A DNA stretch of 64,000 nt, from contig DAOMQA010000011.1 of assembly GCA_035445085.1 (NCBI GenBank), positions 20,755 through 84,754 of the forward strand, in the 5' to 3' direction. The stretch comes from JBDHXE01 sp035445085 (GTDB lineage Bacteria; Bacteroidota; Ignavibacteria; Kapaibacteriales; UBA2268). The stretch's first letter is position 1. Every line of letters starts with the position of its first letter. This document shows positions 9,067 to 19,600 of this stretch, in pieces. The notes under the pieces were generated by a model, which was given only the letters and a program-made list of their open reading frames with translations, did not search any database and was not told where the DNA came from. A program made the position numbers and the translations under genes.

Positions 9067-10311
9067 TTAAATCATATTTAATTCTTTGCCGACTCTTATA
9101 AAAGCATTAATTGCTTTATCTAAGTGTTCGTCGCTATGAGCAGCTGAAATTTGCACCCTTATTCTATCTTTACCTTTTGGAACAACAGGGAAAGAAAAGG
9201 CTATAACATAAATACCTTCTTCTAACATACGGTTAGCAAATTTCACAGCTAAGGCAGAGCAATCGGGATATTTGCCAAACATTATTGGAGTTATAGGATG
9301 AACTCCAGGGATAATGTCAAATCCTGCTTCTGTCATTGCTTTACGAAACTTTTGAGTATTGCTCTCTAACTTGTCTCTTAATTCTGTAGAAGCCGTTAGT
9401 ATATCAATACATTTAATTGTAGCACCTACAACAGCTGGCGCAATAGTATTCGAGAATAAGTATGGTCTTGCTTTATTTCTCATCCATTCGATTATTTCTT
9501 TATGTCCGATTATCGCACCACCACTTGCACCACCAAGAGCTTTACCAAACGTAGTAGTTATAATATCTATTCTACCCATCACTTCTCTATATTCGTGCGT
9601 TCCTCTGCCTGTTTTGCCAATAAAGCCAGTAGAATGACTATCATCAACCATAACAAGAGCATCGTACTTGTCTGCCAAATCACAAATATCTTTTAAGTTT
9701 GCAATATCTCCATCCATAGAAAATACACCATCAGTAGCGATAACTTTAAACCTGCACCCTTGTTCATTTGCTTCAATCAAGCATTTTTCTAAGCCTTTTA
9801 AAGTTTTACCAGTAGCAGGGGCTATTTCTTCTACATTATTCATATCACTATGCTTATAAACCCAACGTTTAGCTTTAGATAAGCGAATACCATCAATAAT
9901 AGAAGCATGATTTAAAGCGTCAGTGATAATTGCATCTTCTGGTCCAAAAAGTGGCTCAAATACAGCACCATTTGCATCAAAACAAGAAGAGAAAAGTATA
10001 GCATCTTCCATATCAACAAAATCTGCAATTTTTCTTTCTAAGACTTTATGTATATCCTGCGTGCCACAAATAAAACGAACTGAAGACAAACCAAAGCCAC
10101 GAGCGTCGATACTTTCATGCGAAGCTTTAATTAAGTCGGGATTTGATGATAATCCTAGGTAATTATTTGCACAGAAATTTAATACTTTTTTGCCATTAAC
10201 TAAAATTTCTGCAGATTGCGGTGATTCGATAATTCTTTCGTGCTTATATAGCTTCTGTTCTTCTAAAGCGTTTAATTCTTTACTTAAATATTCTTTTAAA
10301 TTTCCATACAT
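9067..10311 (-). CDS. kbl: Glycine C-acetyltransferase (2-amino-3-ketobutyrate CoA ligase)
   Basis: Kbl is a pyridoxal-phosphate enzyme of the alpha-oxoamine synthase family; it splits 2-amino-3-ketobutyrate with CoA into glycine and acetyl-CoA during threonine breakdown. The N-terminal LNFCANNYLGLSSNPDLI, the mid-region MVDDSHSTGFIGKTGRGTHE and the PLP-lysine motif TTTFGKALGGASGG (lysine 257) are all present. It has 414 residues, slightly longer than the enterobacterial enzyme. The opening KLYKHERIIESPQSAEI favours Kbl over the relatives BioF and serine palmitoyltransferase. No threonine dehydrogenase gene (tdh) is adjacent, unlike the common kbl-tdh operon. Confidence 0.93.
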   Translation of the reverse strand: MYGNLKEYLSKELNALEEQKLYKHERIIESPQSAEILVNGKKVLNFCANNYLGLSSNPDLIKASHESIDARGFGLSSVRFICGTQDIHKVLERKIADFVDMEDAILFSSCFDANGAVFEPLFGPEDAIITDALNHASIIDGIRLSKAKRWVYKHSDMNNVEEIAPATGKTLKGLEKCLIEANEQGCRFKVIATDGVFSMDGDIANLKDICDLADKYDALVMVDDSHSTGFIGKTGRGTHEYREVMGRIDIITTTFGKALGGASGGAIIGHKEIIEWMRNKARPYLFSNTIAPAVVGATIKCIDILTASTELRDKLESNTQKFRKAMTEAGFDIIPGVHPITPIMFGKYPDCSALAVKFANRMLEEGIYVIAFSFPVVPKGKDRIRVQISAAHSDEHLDKAINAFIRVGKELNMI

Positions 10312-10596
10312 AAATAACTCTCACAAAAATTGTTTAAATAACTAAGCTAAAATAACTATAAATTATCTATTTTGAAACCTTAATGCAAAAAATATAGGTA
10401 ATTAGCCAATGATTTCGCGTAGCCTTATACACCAAATATTTATTTTATTCCTAAGTATTTTCAAAAATCATAAAAAATATTTTGGTAATTTAATATATTT
10501 TCATTAGATTGAACTCTACAGACTGGTCATTTTTAAAAATGATTAAAACAATATAATAATTTATTAAACAATAATTTTTTCTTTAAAGGTAAAATA

Positions 10597-12078
10597 ATGA
10601 GGCTTATCTTATTAATAGCGATCTTATTTGGTGTAAGCTCTAATATTTATTCTATTGGTATAGTTTACAAGCAAGTTTATGATTACAATAGAAACAAACA
10701 CTATAAAGAAGGGCGAATAGCTGACTTGAAGGATGGTAATAAAGTCTTTGCTTATAGTACACAAATTCCTAATGAATCCGATAAAATAAATATAATGATT
10801 ATTGATGAAAATGGTAAAACATTAAAATTTAATGATAGTGCACATTGGGAATGTACCATAAGAGACCTATATGTGGCACATGATAATACAATTAAAATAG
10901 TTGGATTTAGGAATATTCCTGGGCATGAAATAACTTATGGTATTTCTTATATTGAGTTAGACAAAAACTTAAATATCATAAAAAAAAGTTATTCTGACTC
11001 TTTAAGTAAAAACAAGATACCTAACCCTATAATTTCGAAAGATGGTGAACAAATACTATTAGGTAACTATAATACAGATACCAAATTCCCATGTGTTGAT
11101 ATTTATAACACAGATTGTAATCTGATAGAAAGTAAAGATATTGGATTTACCCCATTTAAGTTTAATGAGCAATTATATTCTATCACGTTATATAAATATA
11201 ACAATGGCTTTTATTTAAATTATGCATTTTCTAAGCCAGGATTTGCTCAATATATAACATTATATAAGTTAGATAACAAACTCAACCCAATTATTAGACA
11301 AGATTTTGGTAAAGACTTATTATTATCCTATGTATCATTAGATAACGTAAATCAGCATGGTGATTTTTTAGTTACATATAGAGACGCTACACTTTTTATT
11401 TTTAGAACATCCTTCTTAAATAGTTATGATAGTAACTTTGAATTAAACTATACAATGGACACTTTGAATCCCAGAACAATACAGACATCCTCTAAAGACA
11501 GCTTAATTATAGCGAATGCTGCTGTACTGAATAGTGGCGCATCACTAATGACTTATAGACCTCGTAGTGGTTATGAAGAGCTACATTCTTCACTAAGGTA
11601 TGTAAACTCAGCTGGCAAAACGGTTGATGATATTTTGTTCCACCAACCTAATTCAGATCCAGATTCAGTCACATTAGGTAGAGCTGCTATATATAACACA
11701 GAAAGTGGAGATGTTTTTATAGCATTTAAAAGCGTTTACCAAGGAGAAGAGTGGGAACCATATAAAACTGAATACCCCTTTGGTTTTGCGAAAGTAGTAT
11801 TAATGAAACTTGACGAGTCCGTTGGTGTTAAAGATATAAGCTTACATAATACTGATGTTGCTATTTTCCCTAACCCCGCTACAGATTTCATAACGATTAA
11901 TTACGATAATAAGGACAATAACATAAGCTCGCCTGCTTTTATATACGATATATTAGGGTTACAAGTCTTGCAAAAATCATTTATTAATAGTAATAACAAA
12001 ATAGATATATCGCACCTCACCCCTGGCGTTTATTTCATAAAAATAGGCAATAGAATAGAGAAGTTCGTAAAAATTTAG
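10597..12078 (+). CDS. Secreted T9SS cargo protein of unknown function
   Basis: An N-terminal signal peptide (MRLILLIAILFGVSS, then a polar region) is followed by about 390 residues of repeated beta-strand segments with many Tyr-Asn and Asp-Asn pairs. The C-terminal 75 residues are a type A T9SS sorting domain: FPNPATDFITI, YDILGLQVLQ, DISHLTPGVYFIKIG and a basic EKFVKI end. The body could be a propeller-like repeat protein. It is transcribed divergently from kbl across a 285-base gap that includes a perfect 16-base palindrome (10527-10542). I recognise no enzymatic motif. Confidence 0.85.
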   Translation: MRLILLIAILFGVSSNIYSIGIVYKQVYDYNRNKHYKEGRIADLKDGNKVFAYSTQIPNESDKINIMIIDENGKTLKFNDSAHWECTIRDLYVAHDNTIKIVGFRNIPGHEITYGISYIELDKNLNIIKKSYSDSLSKNKIPNPIISKDGEQILLGNYNTDTKFPCVDIYNTDCNLIESKDIGFTPFKFNEQLYSITLYKYNNGFYLNYAFSKPGFAQYITLYKLDNKLNPIIRQDFGKDLLLSYVSLDNVNQHGDFLVTYRDATLFIFRTSFLNSYDSNFELNYTMDTLNPRTIQTSSKDSLIIANAAVLNSGASLMTYRPRSGYEELHSSLRYVNSAGKTVDDILFHQPNSDPDSVTLGRAAIYNTESGDVFIAFKSVYQGEEWEPYKTEYPFGFAKVVLMKLDESVGVKDISLHNTDVAIFPNPATDFITINYDNKDNNISSPAFIYDILGLQVLQKSFINSNNKIDISHLTPGVYFIKIGNRIEKFVKI

Positions 12079-12102
12079 ATAAATGGGGTTCGCCCCATTT
12101 AT
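12079..12102 (+). terminator. Hairpin with UUCG tetraloop directly after the stop codon
   Basis: Two perfect ten-base arms (12079-12088 and 12093-12102) enclose TTCG. The stem begins on the first base after the stop codon of the T9SS protein gene. The following bases are pyrimidine-rich (TCTCTT) rather than a pure T run, so it may end the transcript or protect its 3' end. Confidence 0.65.
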
Positions 12103-12376
12103 TCTCTTGATGATAAATGTGGAGTGAGAATTATGCAAAAGGCTATTATTTCGATCGGATTATTAAAAGCACTTAATTGATAAGCAATATACTAATTATG
12201 ATTGCCTCTAATACATTTTCAGCATAAGTTACTAAATATAGTAGATAATCGCACCCTCTCAATAATCTACTTGATTTCTGCCCAGTCAAAAAGTATTTAG
12301 ATGATTTTCAAACAACATCAATCAATTATAATACTTCAATTATCATTTTAACAATTTATAATAATATAAAACTTCT
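12103..12376. other. Intergenic region before pdxJ
   Basis: This gene-free stretch holds no supported gene. A 15-codon frame (12133-12180) has a GGAG-like site before its ATG but no homology that I recognise, and I do not call it. No riboswitch or repeat is visible. The pdxJ -7 box begins just downstream, at 12377. Confidence 0.5.
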
Positions 12377-12384
12377 TACTTTTG
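12377..12384 (+). promoter_or_regulatory. Putative -7 promoter box of pdxJ
   Basis: TACTTTTG, identical to the boxes before purH and the tRNA genes, lies 26 bases before the pdxJ start. No TTTG is present at the usual distance upstream, so only the -7 half is supported. Confidence 0.45.
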
Positions 12385-12410
12385 TTAATTAGGATTATGA
12401 GTAAAATAAG

Positions 12411-13145
12411 ATGAATTTGAATGTAAATATAGACCACGTAGCAACAATAAGGCAAGCCAGGGGTGGCGATGAACCCAACCCAGTAACAGCTGCATTAGTA
12501 GCCGAATTAGCAGGAGCCACTGGAATAGTAGCACACCTAAGAGAAGATAGGCGCCACGTTCAAGATAAAGATATAAAATTAATCAGGGAAACAATTCAAA
12601 CGAGATTTGATTTAGAAATGGCTGCTACTGAAGAGATAATTAACATTGCTTTAGATATAGTTCCAGAATTAGTTACAATAGTGCCTGAAAAAAGATTAGA
12701 ATTAACTACGGAAGGCGGCTTAGACGTAATTTCTATGAAAGATAATCTTAAAATACTATGCGATAGGATGCACGAAAAAGATATTGAGGTTTCCTTTTTT
12801 GTTGAACCTGACTTTAATCAAATAGAAGTCTGCAAAGAAATTGGCGCAGATATGGTTGAACTACATACCGGGAAATATGCTGAAGCCACAACTCAAAAAG
12901 ATATTATATCGCATTTTTCAAAAATTGAAAAGGCAGCAAACTATGCACACTCTTTAGGGCTCTTTGTAGCTGCAGGTCATGGCTTAAATTATACCAACAC
13001 ACAGCTTATAGCAGGTATAAAATCCATTAGAGAACTAAGTATAGGGCATTCTATTATTTCTAAAGCTGTATTTTCTGGACTTAGTGAAGCAGTAAAAGAA
13101 ATGCTTACTATCATAAAATACGAAAACTTAAAAGCAGGTATTTAA
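12411..13145 (+). CDS. pdxJ: Pyridoxine 5'-phosphate synthase
   Basis: PdxJ condenses 3-amino-2-oxopropyl phosphate with 1-deoxyxylulose 5-phosphate to make pyridoxine phosphate, the last ring-forming step of the DXP-dependent vitamin B6 route. It is a TIM barrel. The N-terminal LNVNIDHVATIRQARGG holds the active-site His-Asp region, GIVAHLREDRRHVQD is the conserved second motif, VELHTGKYA is the phosphate/His region, and FVAAGHGLNYTN is near the C-terminus. Its 244 residues are typical. asnB begins two bases after its stop, so the two are co-transcribed. No other B6 gene is in the window. Confidence 0.97.
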   Translation: MNLNVNIDHVATIRQARGGDEPNPVTAALVAELAGATGIVAHLREDRRHVQDKDIKLIRETIQTRFDLEMAATEEIINIALDIVPELVTIVPEKRLELTTEGGLDVISMKDNLKILCDRMHEKDIEVSFFVEPDFNQIEVCKEIGADMVELHTGKYAEATTQKDIISHFSKIEKAANYAHSLGLFVAAGHGLNYTNTQLIAGIKSIRELSIGHSIISKAVFSGLSEAVKEMLTIIKYENLKAGI

Positions 13146-13147
13146 GT

Positions 13148-15061
13148 ATGTGCGGTATTGCTGGCGTTATTGACAATAGGACTACTTCACAAACAAACCA
13201 TAATTTATTAAAAAGAATGAGCGATGTTATTGTTCATCGTGGGCCTGATTCTGATGGGCAATGGTTATCTGATGACTTGAAATGCGGGTTTTCGTTTAGA
13301 CGCTTAGCAATCATAGACCTAAGCGAAAATGGCAACCAACCCATGCACACCCCAGACGGCCGTTACCATATTGTATTCAATGGCGAAATTTATAATCACA
13401 AGGAAATTAGGAAAGAATTATTATCTAAAGGTTATAATTATCACTCAAACACAGATACAGAAACTATATTATATGGCTATCAGGAATGGGGAACAAAGTT
13501 ATTCAATAAATTACTTGGTATGTGGGCAATAGCTATATGGGATTCTAAAGATAATTCTATATTATTATGTAGAGATAGAATAGGAATAAAACCACTTTAT
13601 TATTATTTAAAAGATAATATTTTAGTATTTGGTTCAGAAATTAAATCAATTCTTCAACACCCTGATATAAAAGCAACGGTTAATTATCGTGAAATGGTCA
13701 ACCTATTACATTTCTCGATGACTGGTACCGAAGGCACTTTATTTGAAGGTATTAAAAAGTTGCCTTCGGGTCATTTTTTAGTATCATATAAATCTGATAT
13801 TACAATTACGCAATATTGGACGCCTCTAAGTAACGTTCAGAATATACAATCTCAAGATGAAAATCAAATTATCTCTAATATATTAGCCCACCTCCGAACA
13901 GCTATTAAAGATCGTATGATGAGCGATGTACCTTTTGGTGTCTTTCTTAGCGGTGGCATTGATTCGAGCTTAAATGTAGCTCTAATGAGTGAAATAATGG
14001 ATAGACCTGTAGATACTTATACAGTTGGATTTAGTGATTTAGAGAAATATAATGAGTTGTACTATGCTAATTTAATTGCTAAAAAATTCAAGTCTAATCA
14101 CCATGAAATACTCATCAACAAAAACGATGCCTTTGATTCTTTAGATGATTTAACTTGGCATACGGACGAACCTAACGGGGACCCTGTATGTATCCCACTT
14201 TATTATTTAAGTAAACTCACTAAGAATAGTGGTACAACTGTAATACAAGTTGGCGAAGGTAGTGATGAACAATTTTTTGGGTATGATTGGATAATCAGGG
14301 ATTGGAAATTTAATAATTCTTACCATAAGTATTTTAATCTATTGCCCCAATTACTTAAACAGCTTGTATTTTCTTCCGTCAGCCCGCTTTTAAATAAAAA
14401 TGGCTATTATATTATCAGTGAGTATATTAGAAGATCTACTTATAATGAAGAACTTTATAAAACAGGTAGTAATAGGTTTACCCCTATACATTTAAATTAT
14501 TTATTAAACAATAAATATAAAAATTTGATAAATGAGCCTAATCTTATGATTAATAAGATTTATGATGAGATTTCTCGTAATTATCCGCAAGCAGACCAAA
14601 TGCAGAAAATGGTGTATATAGAGTTAAGACATAGATTAGCCGAAACTTTATTAATGAGAGTAGATAAAATTACGATGGCGCATTCACTTGAAGCTAGGGT
14701 GCCATTTTTAGATAGTCGCTTAGTTGAATATACTATGTCCTTAAACGAAAAGCAAAGACTGCCTAATACAAAGATACCTAAATATTTACTTAAGAAAGCA
14801 GCAGAAAATATTTTACCTAATGAAGTGATTTACCGCAAAAAGCAAGGCTTTGCAGCACCAGTAAAAGAATGGTTACGAAACGAATGGTTTAATCCAGTAT
14901 ATGATATAATCAATCAATCATTTTTTGTTACAGAGAATATTTTCGATATTAATTATATTAATAGGTTGTTTAAATTACATAAGGATAATAAATTTAACTT
15001 TCAGAATGAAATTTATATTTTATTAATGATTTCCTTATGGCATAAAAAGTTTATTAAATAG
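13148..15061 (+). CDS. asnB: Asparagine synthase (glutamine-hydrolysing)
   Basis: The protein starts MCGIAGVID, placing the nucleophile Cys2 at the mature N-terminus of the class II glutaminase domain. HRGPDSDG and FNGEIYNHKEIRKEL belong to the same domain. The synthetase domain has the ATP PP-loop GVFLSGGIDSSL near residues 263-275 and EARVPFLDSRLVEY further on. Ammonia released from glutamine converts aspartate to asparagine. At 637 residues it is in the long AsnB-type range. Homologues often occur in polysaccharide clusters, where they amidate sugars; here the neighbours are pdxJ and a flavoprotein, so ordinary asparagine synthesis is more likely. Confidence 0.93.
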   Translation: MCGIAGVIDNRTTSQTNHNLLKRMSDVIVHRGPDSDGQWLSDDLKCGFSFRRLAIIDLSENGNQPMHTPDGRYHIVFNGEIYNHKEIRKELLSKGYNYHSNTDTETILYGYQEWGTKLFNKLLGMWAIAIWDSKDNSILLCRDRIGIKPLYYYLKDNILVFGSEIKSILQHPDIKATVNYREMVNLLHFSMTGTEGTLFEGIKKLPSGHFLVSYKSDITITQYWTPLSNVQNIQSQDENQIISNILAHLRTAIKDRMMSDVPFGVFLSGGIDSSLNVALMSEIMDRPVDTYTVGFSDLEKYNELYYANLIAKKFKSNHHEILINKNDAFDSLDDLTWHTDEPNGDPVCIPLYYLSKLTKNSGTTVIQVGEGSDEQFFGYDWIIRDWKFNNSYHKYFNLLPQLLKQLVFSSVSPLLNKNGYYIISEYIRRSTYNEELYKTGSNRFTPIHLNYLLNNKYKNLINEPNLMINKIYDEISRNYPQADQMQKMVYIELRHRLAETLLMRVDKITMAHSLEARVPFLDSRLVEYTMSLNEKQRLPNTKIPKYLLKKAAENILPNEVIYRKKQGFAAPVKEWLRNEWFNPVYDIINQSFFVTENIFDINYINRLFKLHKDNKFNFQNEIYILLMISLWHKKFIK

Positions 15062-15087
15062 TAATTCTTCAATCTGATATATTTTCT

Positions 15088-15095
15088 TATTTTTG
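15088..15095 (+). promoter_or_regulatory. Putative -7 promoter box of the flavoprotein gene
   Basis: TATTTTTG fits TAnnTTTG and lies 35 bases before the ATG at 15130. No clear TTTG is found 20 bases upstream, so the support is partial. Confidence 0.35.
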
Positions 15096-15129
15096 CTCAA
15101 ATTTTACAAATTATATATATTATAGAGCT

Positions 15130-16668
15130 ATGGGTTTTAGTATTTTAGAAGTCAATTTGCGTACTGATTATGCAACAGAGGACTTAGTTGTTGCTATTCA
15201 AAATAAACTCAATATCAAGGAGTTTAATTATGAAATCCTTAAACAGAGTTTAGACGGAAGAAGTGCTAATGATATACATTGGCAGATTAGGTTAGGTGTA
15301 AGTTCAGATGAATTAAAAAGTGGTGTAGCGCCAGAAGTTGAACAATTAGATATACCTAATAATAAACACAAAGCAAAGAAGGTTGTAATAGTAGGTAGCG
15401 GGCCTGCAGGTATTTTTGCATCATCTATTCTTATTACTGCGGGGTATCAAGTTACCTTAATCGAACAAGGGGCCGAAGTATATCAAAGGATTAAAGATGT
15501 AAAGCATTTTGAGAAAACTAGTGAGCTCAACGAAAGAAGTAATTATGCTTTTGGTGAAGGCGGTGCTGGCACTTTTTCCGATGGTAAGTTAACTAGCAGA
15601 ACCAAATCAATCGGCAAAGAGCGAGATTATATAATTGATAAATTTATTGCATTAGGCGGTCCTGAAGAGATAAAGTACTTCTCTAAACCTCATGTTGGAA
15701 GTAATTTATTAACAAAAATTGTAAAGAATTTCCGTAAGGAATTAATAGATAAGGGTGTGGAAATCACCTTTGACAACAAAATGACTAGTATTTACAAACA
15801 AGGAACAAAAATTACAGCAATCGAAACAGAAAAGGGAAAAATTACAGCTGATTATTTTATTGTTGCGACTGGACACTCTGCTTATGAAGTGTTTCAAAGT
15901 TTAGTAAATATTGGTGTAAAATTTCATTTAAAAGATTTTGCAATAGGTTCGCGAGTAGAACACCCACAAGAACTTATTAATAAATCTAAGTGGAGAACAG
16001 AATCATTACCCGGAGTAAAATCTGCCGATTATGCATTAACATTTAGCATACCGTCTAAAATGTCAGCTTATTCATTCTGTATGTGCCCCGGTGGAATGGT
16101 TGTGTCTGCTCCTCCCTACAAAGGACTTAATATAGTTAATGGTATGAGTAACTATAAAAGAAATTACCCATTTGCTAATTCTGCCTTGGTTGCTGGCGTA
16201 AATATTCAAAAACTAACAGGCAAAAACCTTGATGCACTTCAGGCATTAGATTGGCTAATGAATTTAGAACGGAAATTCTATGATTTTACTGGCTCCTATA
16301 AAGCCCCAGCTGTGAAAGTATCTGATTTTATGAGTAAAAAAATTACAAATACATTTGGAACAACTTCATATCCATTTGAATTAGTAAGTGCCGAGTATAG
16401 AGAATTATTCCCGCAAATAGTAATTGAGTCAATTTTTAACGGAATAAAAGAATTCTCAACAAAAATTAGAGGATTTGAAGAAGGTGTAATGATGGGCTTA
16501 GAAAGTCGAACCTCATCACCTATACAAGTAGAAAGAGACAATATTAAAGTAGCTGGCTTTGATAATTTATACTTTGCGGGAGAGGGCTCGGGACTTTCTG
16601 GAGGTATCGTAAGTTCTGCAGCTGATGGCATTAAATGCGCAATGGATATAGCTAATAATGATAGGTAA
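15130..16668 (+). CDS. FAD-dependent dehydrogenase, COG2509 type
   Basis: The FAD-binding Rossmann motif is VVIVGSGPAGIFASSIL near residues 90-106, preceded by a roughly 85-residue N-terminal domain characteristic of this family. The conserved YAFGEGGAGTFSDGKLTSR follows, and the C-terminus has FAGEGSGLSGGIVSSAADGI, the second FAD contact. The family is widely conserved, but its substrate is not established; a reductase role has been suggested from the fold. At 512 residues it is complete. It follows asnB by 68 bases with its own possible -7 box and converges on the large T9SS gene, whose stop lies only 17 bases away. Confidence 0.88.
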   Translation: MGFSILEVNLRTDYATEDLVVAIQNKLNIKEFNYEILKQSLDGRSANDIHWQIRLGVSSDELKSGVAPEVEQLDIPNNKHKAKKVVIVGSGPAGIFASSILITAGYQVTLIEQGAEVYQRIKDVKHFEKTSELNERSNYAFGEGGAGTFSDGKLTSRTKSIGKERDYIIDKFIALGGPEEIKYFSKPHVGSNLLTKIVKNFRKELIDKGVEITFDNKMTSIYKQGTKITAIETEKGKITADYFIVATGHSAYEVFQSLVNIGVKFHLKDFAIGSRVEHPQELINKSKWRTESLPGVKSADYALTFSIPSKMSAYSFCMCPGGMVVSAPPYKGLNIVNGMSNYKRNYPFANSALVAGVNIQKLTGKNLDALQALDWLMNLERKFYDFTGSYKAPAVKVSDFMSKKITNTFGTTSYPFELVSAEYRELFPQIVIESIFNGIKEFSTKIRGFEEGVMMGLESRTSSPIQVERDNIKVAGFDNLYFAGEGSGLSGGIVSSAADGIKCAMDIANNDR

Positions 16669-16685
16669 AGTAACTGTGAATGAGG

Positions 16686-19600
16686 CTACTTTTGAATAAT
16701 CACGCTCTTAATATCACTATTAATTCCATTATTTAAAATAATAAAATATACTCCCGAAGAGACATTATCTAAATTAAATTTGATATTATATTTACCACTA
16801 TTTAACTTTTCCAATCTCATATTTTTAATTAGATTACCATGTATATCAGCTAAATTAATTTCTGTTAGTCCGTCACTAACAACTTCAATATCAAAATCTA
16901 ATATAGTGTTCATTGGATTCTTGCTTTTGAGAATTATACCATTAGTCCCCCCTACCTCGACTGTTCTATAATTTATTATACAATCTCCATTAAGATTAAT
17001 TAAAGTGCTATCTAATTGAGAATTAATTATTGCATTAGGGCTATATACTACACTATCAAGGTAAATTTTAGAACTTAAACTATGACCTAATAATGGTTTT
17101 ACATTAATTTCGGACAACACTTCATTGTACAAATTAGAATTCTCATTTAACTCATAAGTAAGCAAAAATTGCCCTGGCGTAAACTTAGCTTCGTTCATAT
17201 TTAGAGAAGTAGATATTTGTTTTATACTATTTACATCAAAAATAGCCTTATCATAGCTAAAGAATAAAGTAATTTTCTTAATTTTGGTGTCTTTTAAAAT
17301 AAGCTTATCATTAATAGAAATATCCAACGGCAAAACAAAGGATTGATTGAAAAGAGCATCATATTTATCTGGTAAATTATATCTTATGTCATAATTTTGC
17401 TTATCAATTGTATTTCCAATTATTATATATTTTAGTTCAAATGGACAGGGCTTTTGAATGGAAATACTAATACTATCTTGGTTTATACCTAAGCTATTAT
17501 TATTATAGCCAAATTCTAATTCTAATGAGTCATTAGGTAATAGTGTTTTTGGGAAATCACTAAAATTGGGATTAATTATTATAAATGGACTTGGAACGTT
17601 GATATTAGCAATCTCGACAGTTTGAGTTTGACTAAAATTATATAAATTCACCTTGAAAGTAGAGTTTACACCTATGCTATTTGTTCCAAAATCTATTAAT
17701 TTCTTTGATAAGTCTACAAATTGGCTATCACTCCTCTCACCTTTGCAATATACCTTTATCTTTTTATTACATTCTTTTATCATAAATATGATAGAATCTA
17801 AATACTTATTCTTCTTTTGATAAGAAAATATAGCATTTAGAATATTTCTACCTTCCTTTAATTGCATTTCATCAGCTATTTCTAATAAAAATGTGTCCTT
17901 TTGGTACTCAATGCTACTTATATTTATTGGGTGGCTTACATCTATTATAAAATCTTTTACAACATCGCCACAACTCTCAAAATTATTAATTATTCCAAAG
18001 TCAATCGTATCTTTATAAGAAATTATCAATTCATTTTGAGGTGGAACAACAACTATTGGTATTTCTTTATTGCAAGGCTGCAAAATTAAGTTAGCTTGAA
18101 TTGTATCAGTACTGCTAAAATCAAAATGTAATTTAATGTTGTTAAGGGGCAATTGCAGTTTTTTTGGTAAACTTTCATTAATTTTTATATGATTACTATT
18201 AATTGTATCCTTAATATAAAAGTCATAAGCAGGATTAATATTTAAATTAAAGGAAGTATCCAATTGGTTTATACAATTAGGTAAATGCGAGAAGTCGTAT
18301 CTAATAGTATCTGGCAGAAATTGTGGTTCAATTATATTTGCAGTGATAGGAATTTTTAAGGTATCGTAATTATCTAAATCTACATTCTTATAAATAACAA
18401 TAATTTCATCATAGTAAGTGCCTATTGGTAAACTTGGGTCAATGCTTATAACGATTTCATTTATCGAATTGGCTAATAATAAAACTTCATTTTCTATAAT
18501 AAATTTCGAGCTTGATAAAGTAAATATATTTTTTAACAATTTTTGCAAGTTTGCCCTTATATCTTTGGGTCCATTTACAATCAAATTAAGCCCTTTTTTG
18601 TAAATAGTATCGCAAGTCGATATGATATCACCGAAATCAATACCCAAAGTGGGGTCGGCTAATAGGATAGATTTTTTATTATTCTTTCTTACACCTTCTA
18701 ATTGTACGCTTTTGTCTACATTGCATAGTTTAATATTTAAAATAGCACTTTTAGGATTATTATCAGTAGATTGAAATTGCACTGTAATTATAGTATCAGA
18801 TTTTGCTGGGATAATTAATGGATTTAAAGTAGTAATTACTGGGTTAATAATCGAAAAATTCGTAAGTGGGTTAATTGTTATGTTATTTGGTGCAATAATT
18901 AGAGTGCTGTCACTAAGATTTGATAGTTTAATACTTTGTATCGGAGTTGTATCGTAATCAAATGATAAGGTATTCGGGCTCAAACTAAAGTCTGGGTTAT
19001 TATATCTTAGTTCAATAACAATAGAAGTGTCGCTACAATAGGAAGCATTTCTTGCTACAAAAACATATTTGCCGCTTTTATCAATAATTATACTTTGTGA
19101 TTGACTAATTAGCACACCATCCTTTAGCCAAAAGTATTCTACATTATTAGCAGAAATTACTTTGCCAAAAAAATTAAACTGCTTAGTACCACATATATCT
19201 ATTATAGTATCTTTATTAAAAGTTAAATTATTTTCTTGGTTTACAATATGAGCTTCGGGAGAAAGCAAAAATTCTAATACTATATTGTTTGAATCTACAC
19301 ATCCAGACTGTTTATCAGTAACTATAAGTGTATATTTACCTTGTTTAGTTGCTTGTAAGATATAATTATTATTATTTAAGTCTATATTATCAAGATACCA
19401 ATCATAAGAGTATTTATCGAGAGATTGTAGGTCCGAAACTACATTGGCAGTTTCACCTATACAATATTTAATTTTACCCTCTTTTGTCGATAACATTGGC
19501 ATGGGAGGTATTGATTTCTCAACTGGTTTATGACTAGCAGCATAATCTGTTTCGTTGTATGCACGCCCTCGCCCCTTCTGTGGTGCGTTATCGTGCATTT

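Noticed and set aside
9359..10162. Several plus-strand frames of 63-92 residues opposite kbl
   Set aside because: They are antisense to a conserved enzyme, overlap each other and have no start signals.
12133..12180. 15-codon frame with a GGAG-like site (MQKAIISIGLLKALN)
   Set aside because: It is too short, has no recognisable family and no leader-type repeat of regulatory codons.
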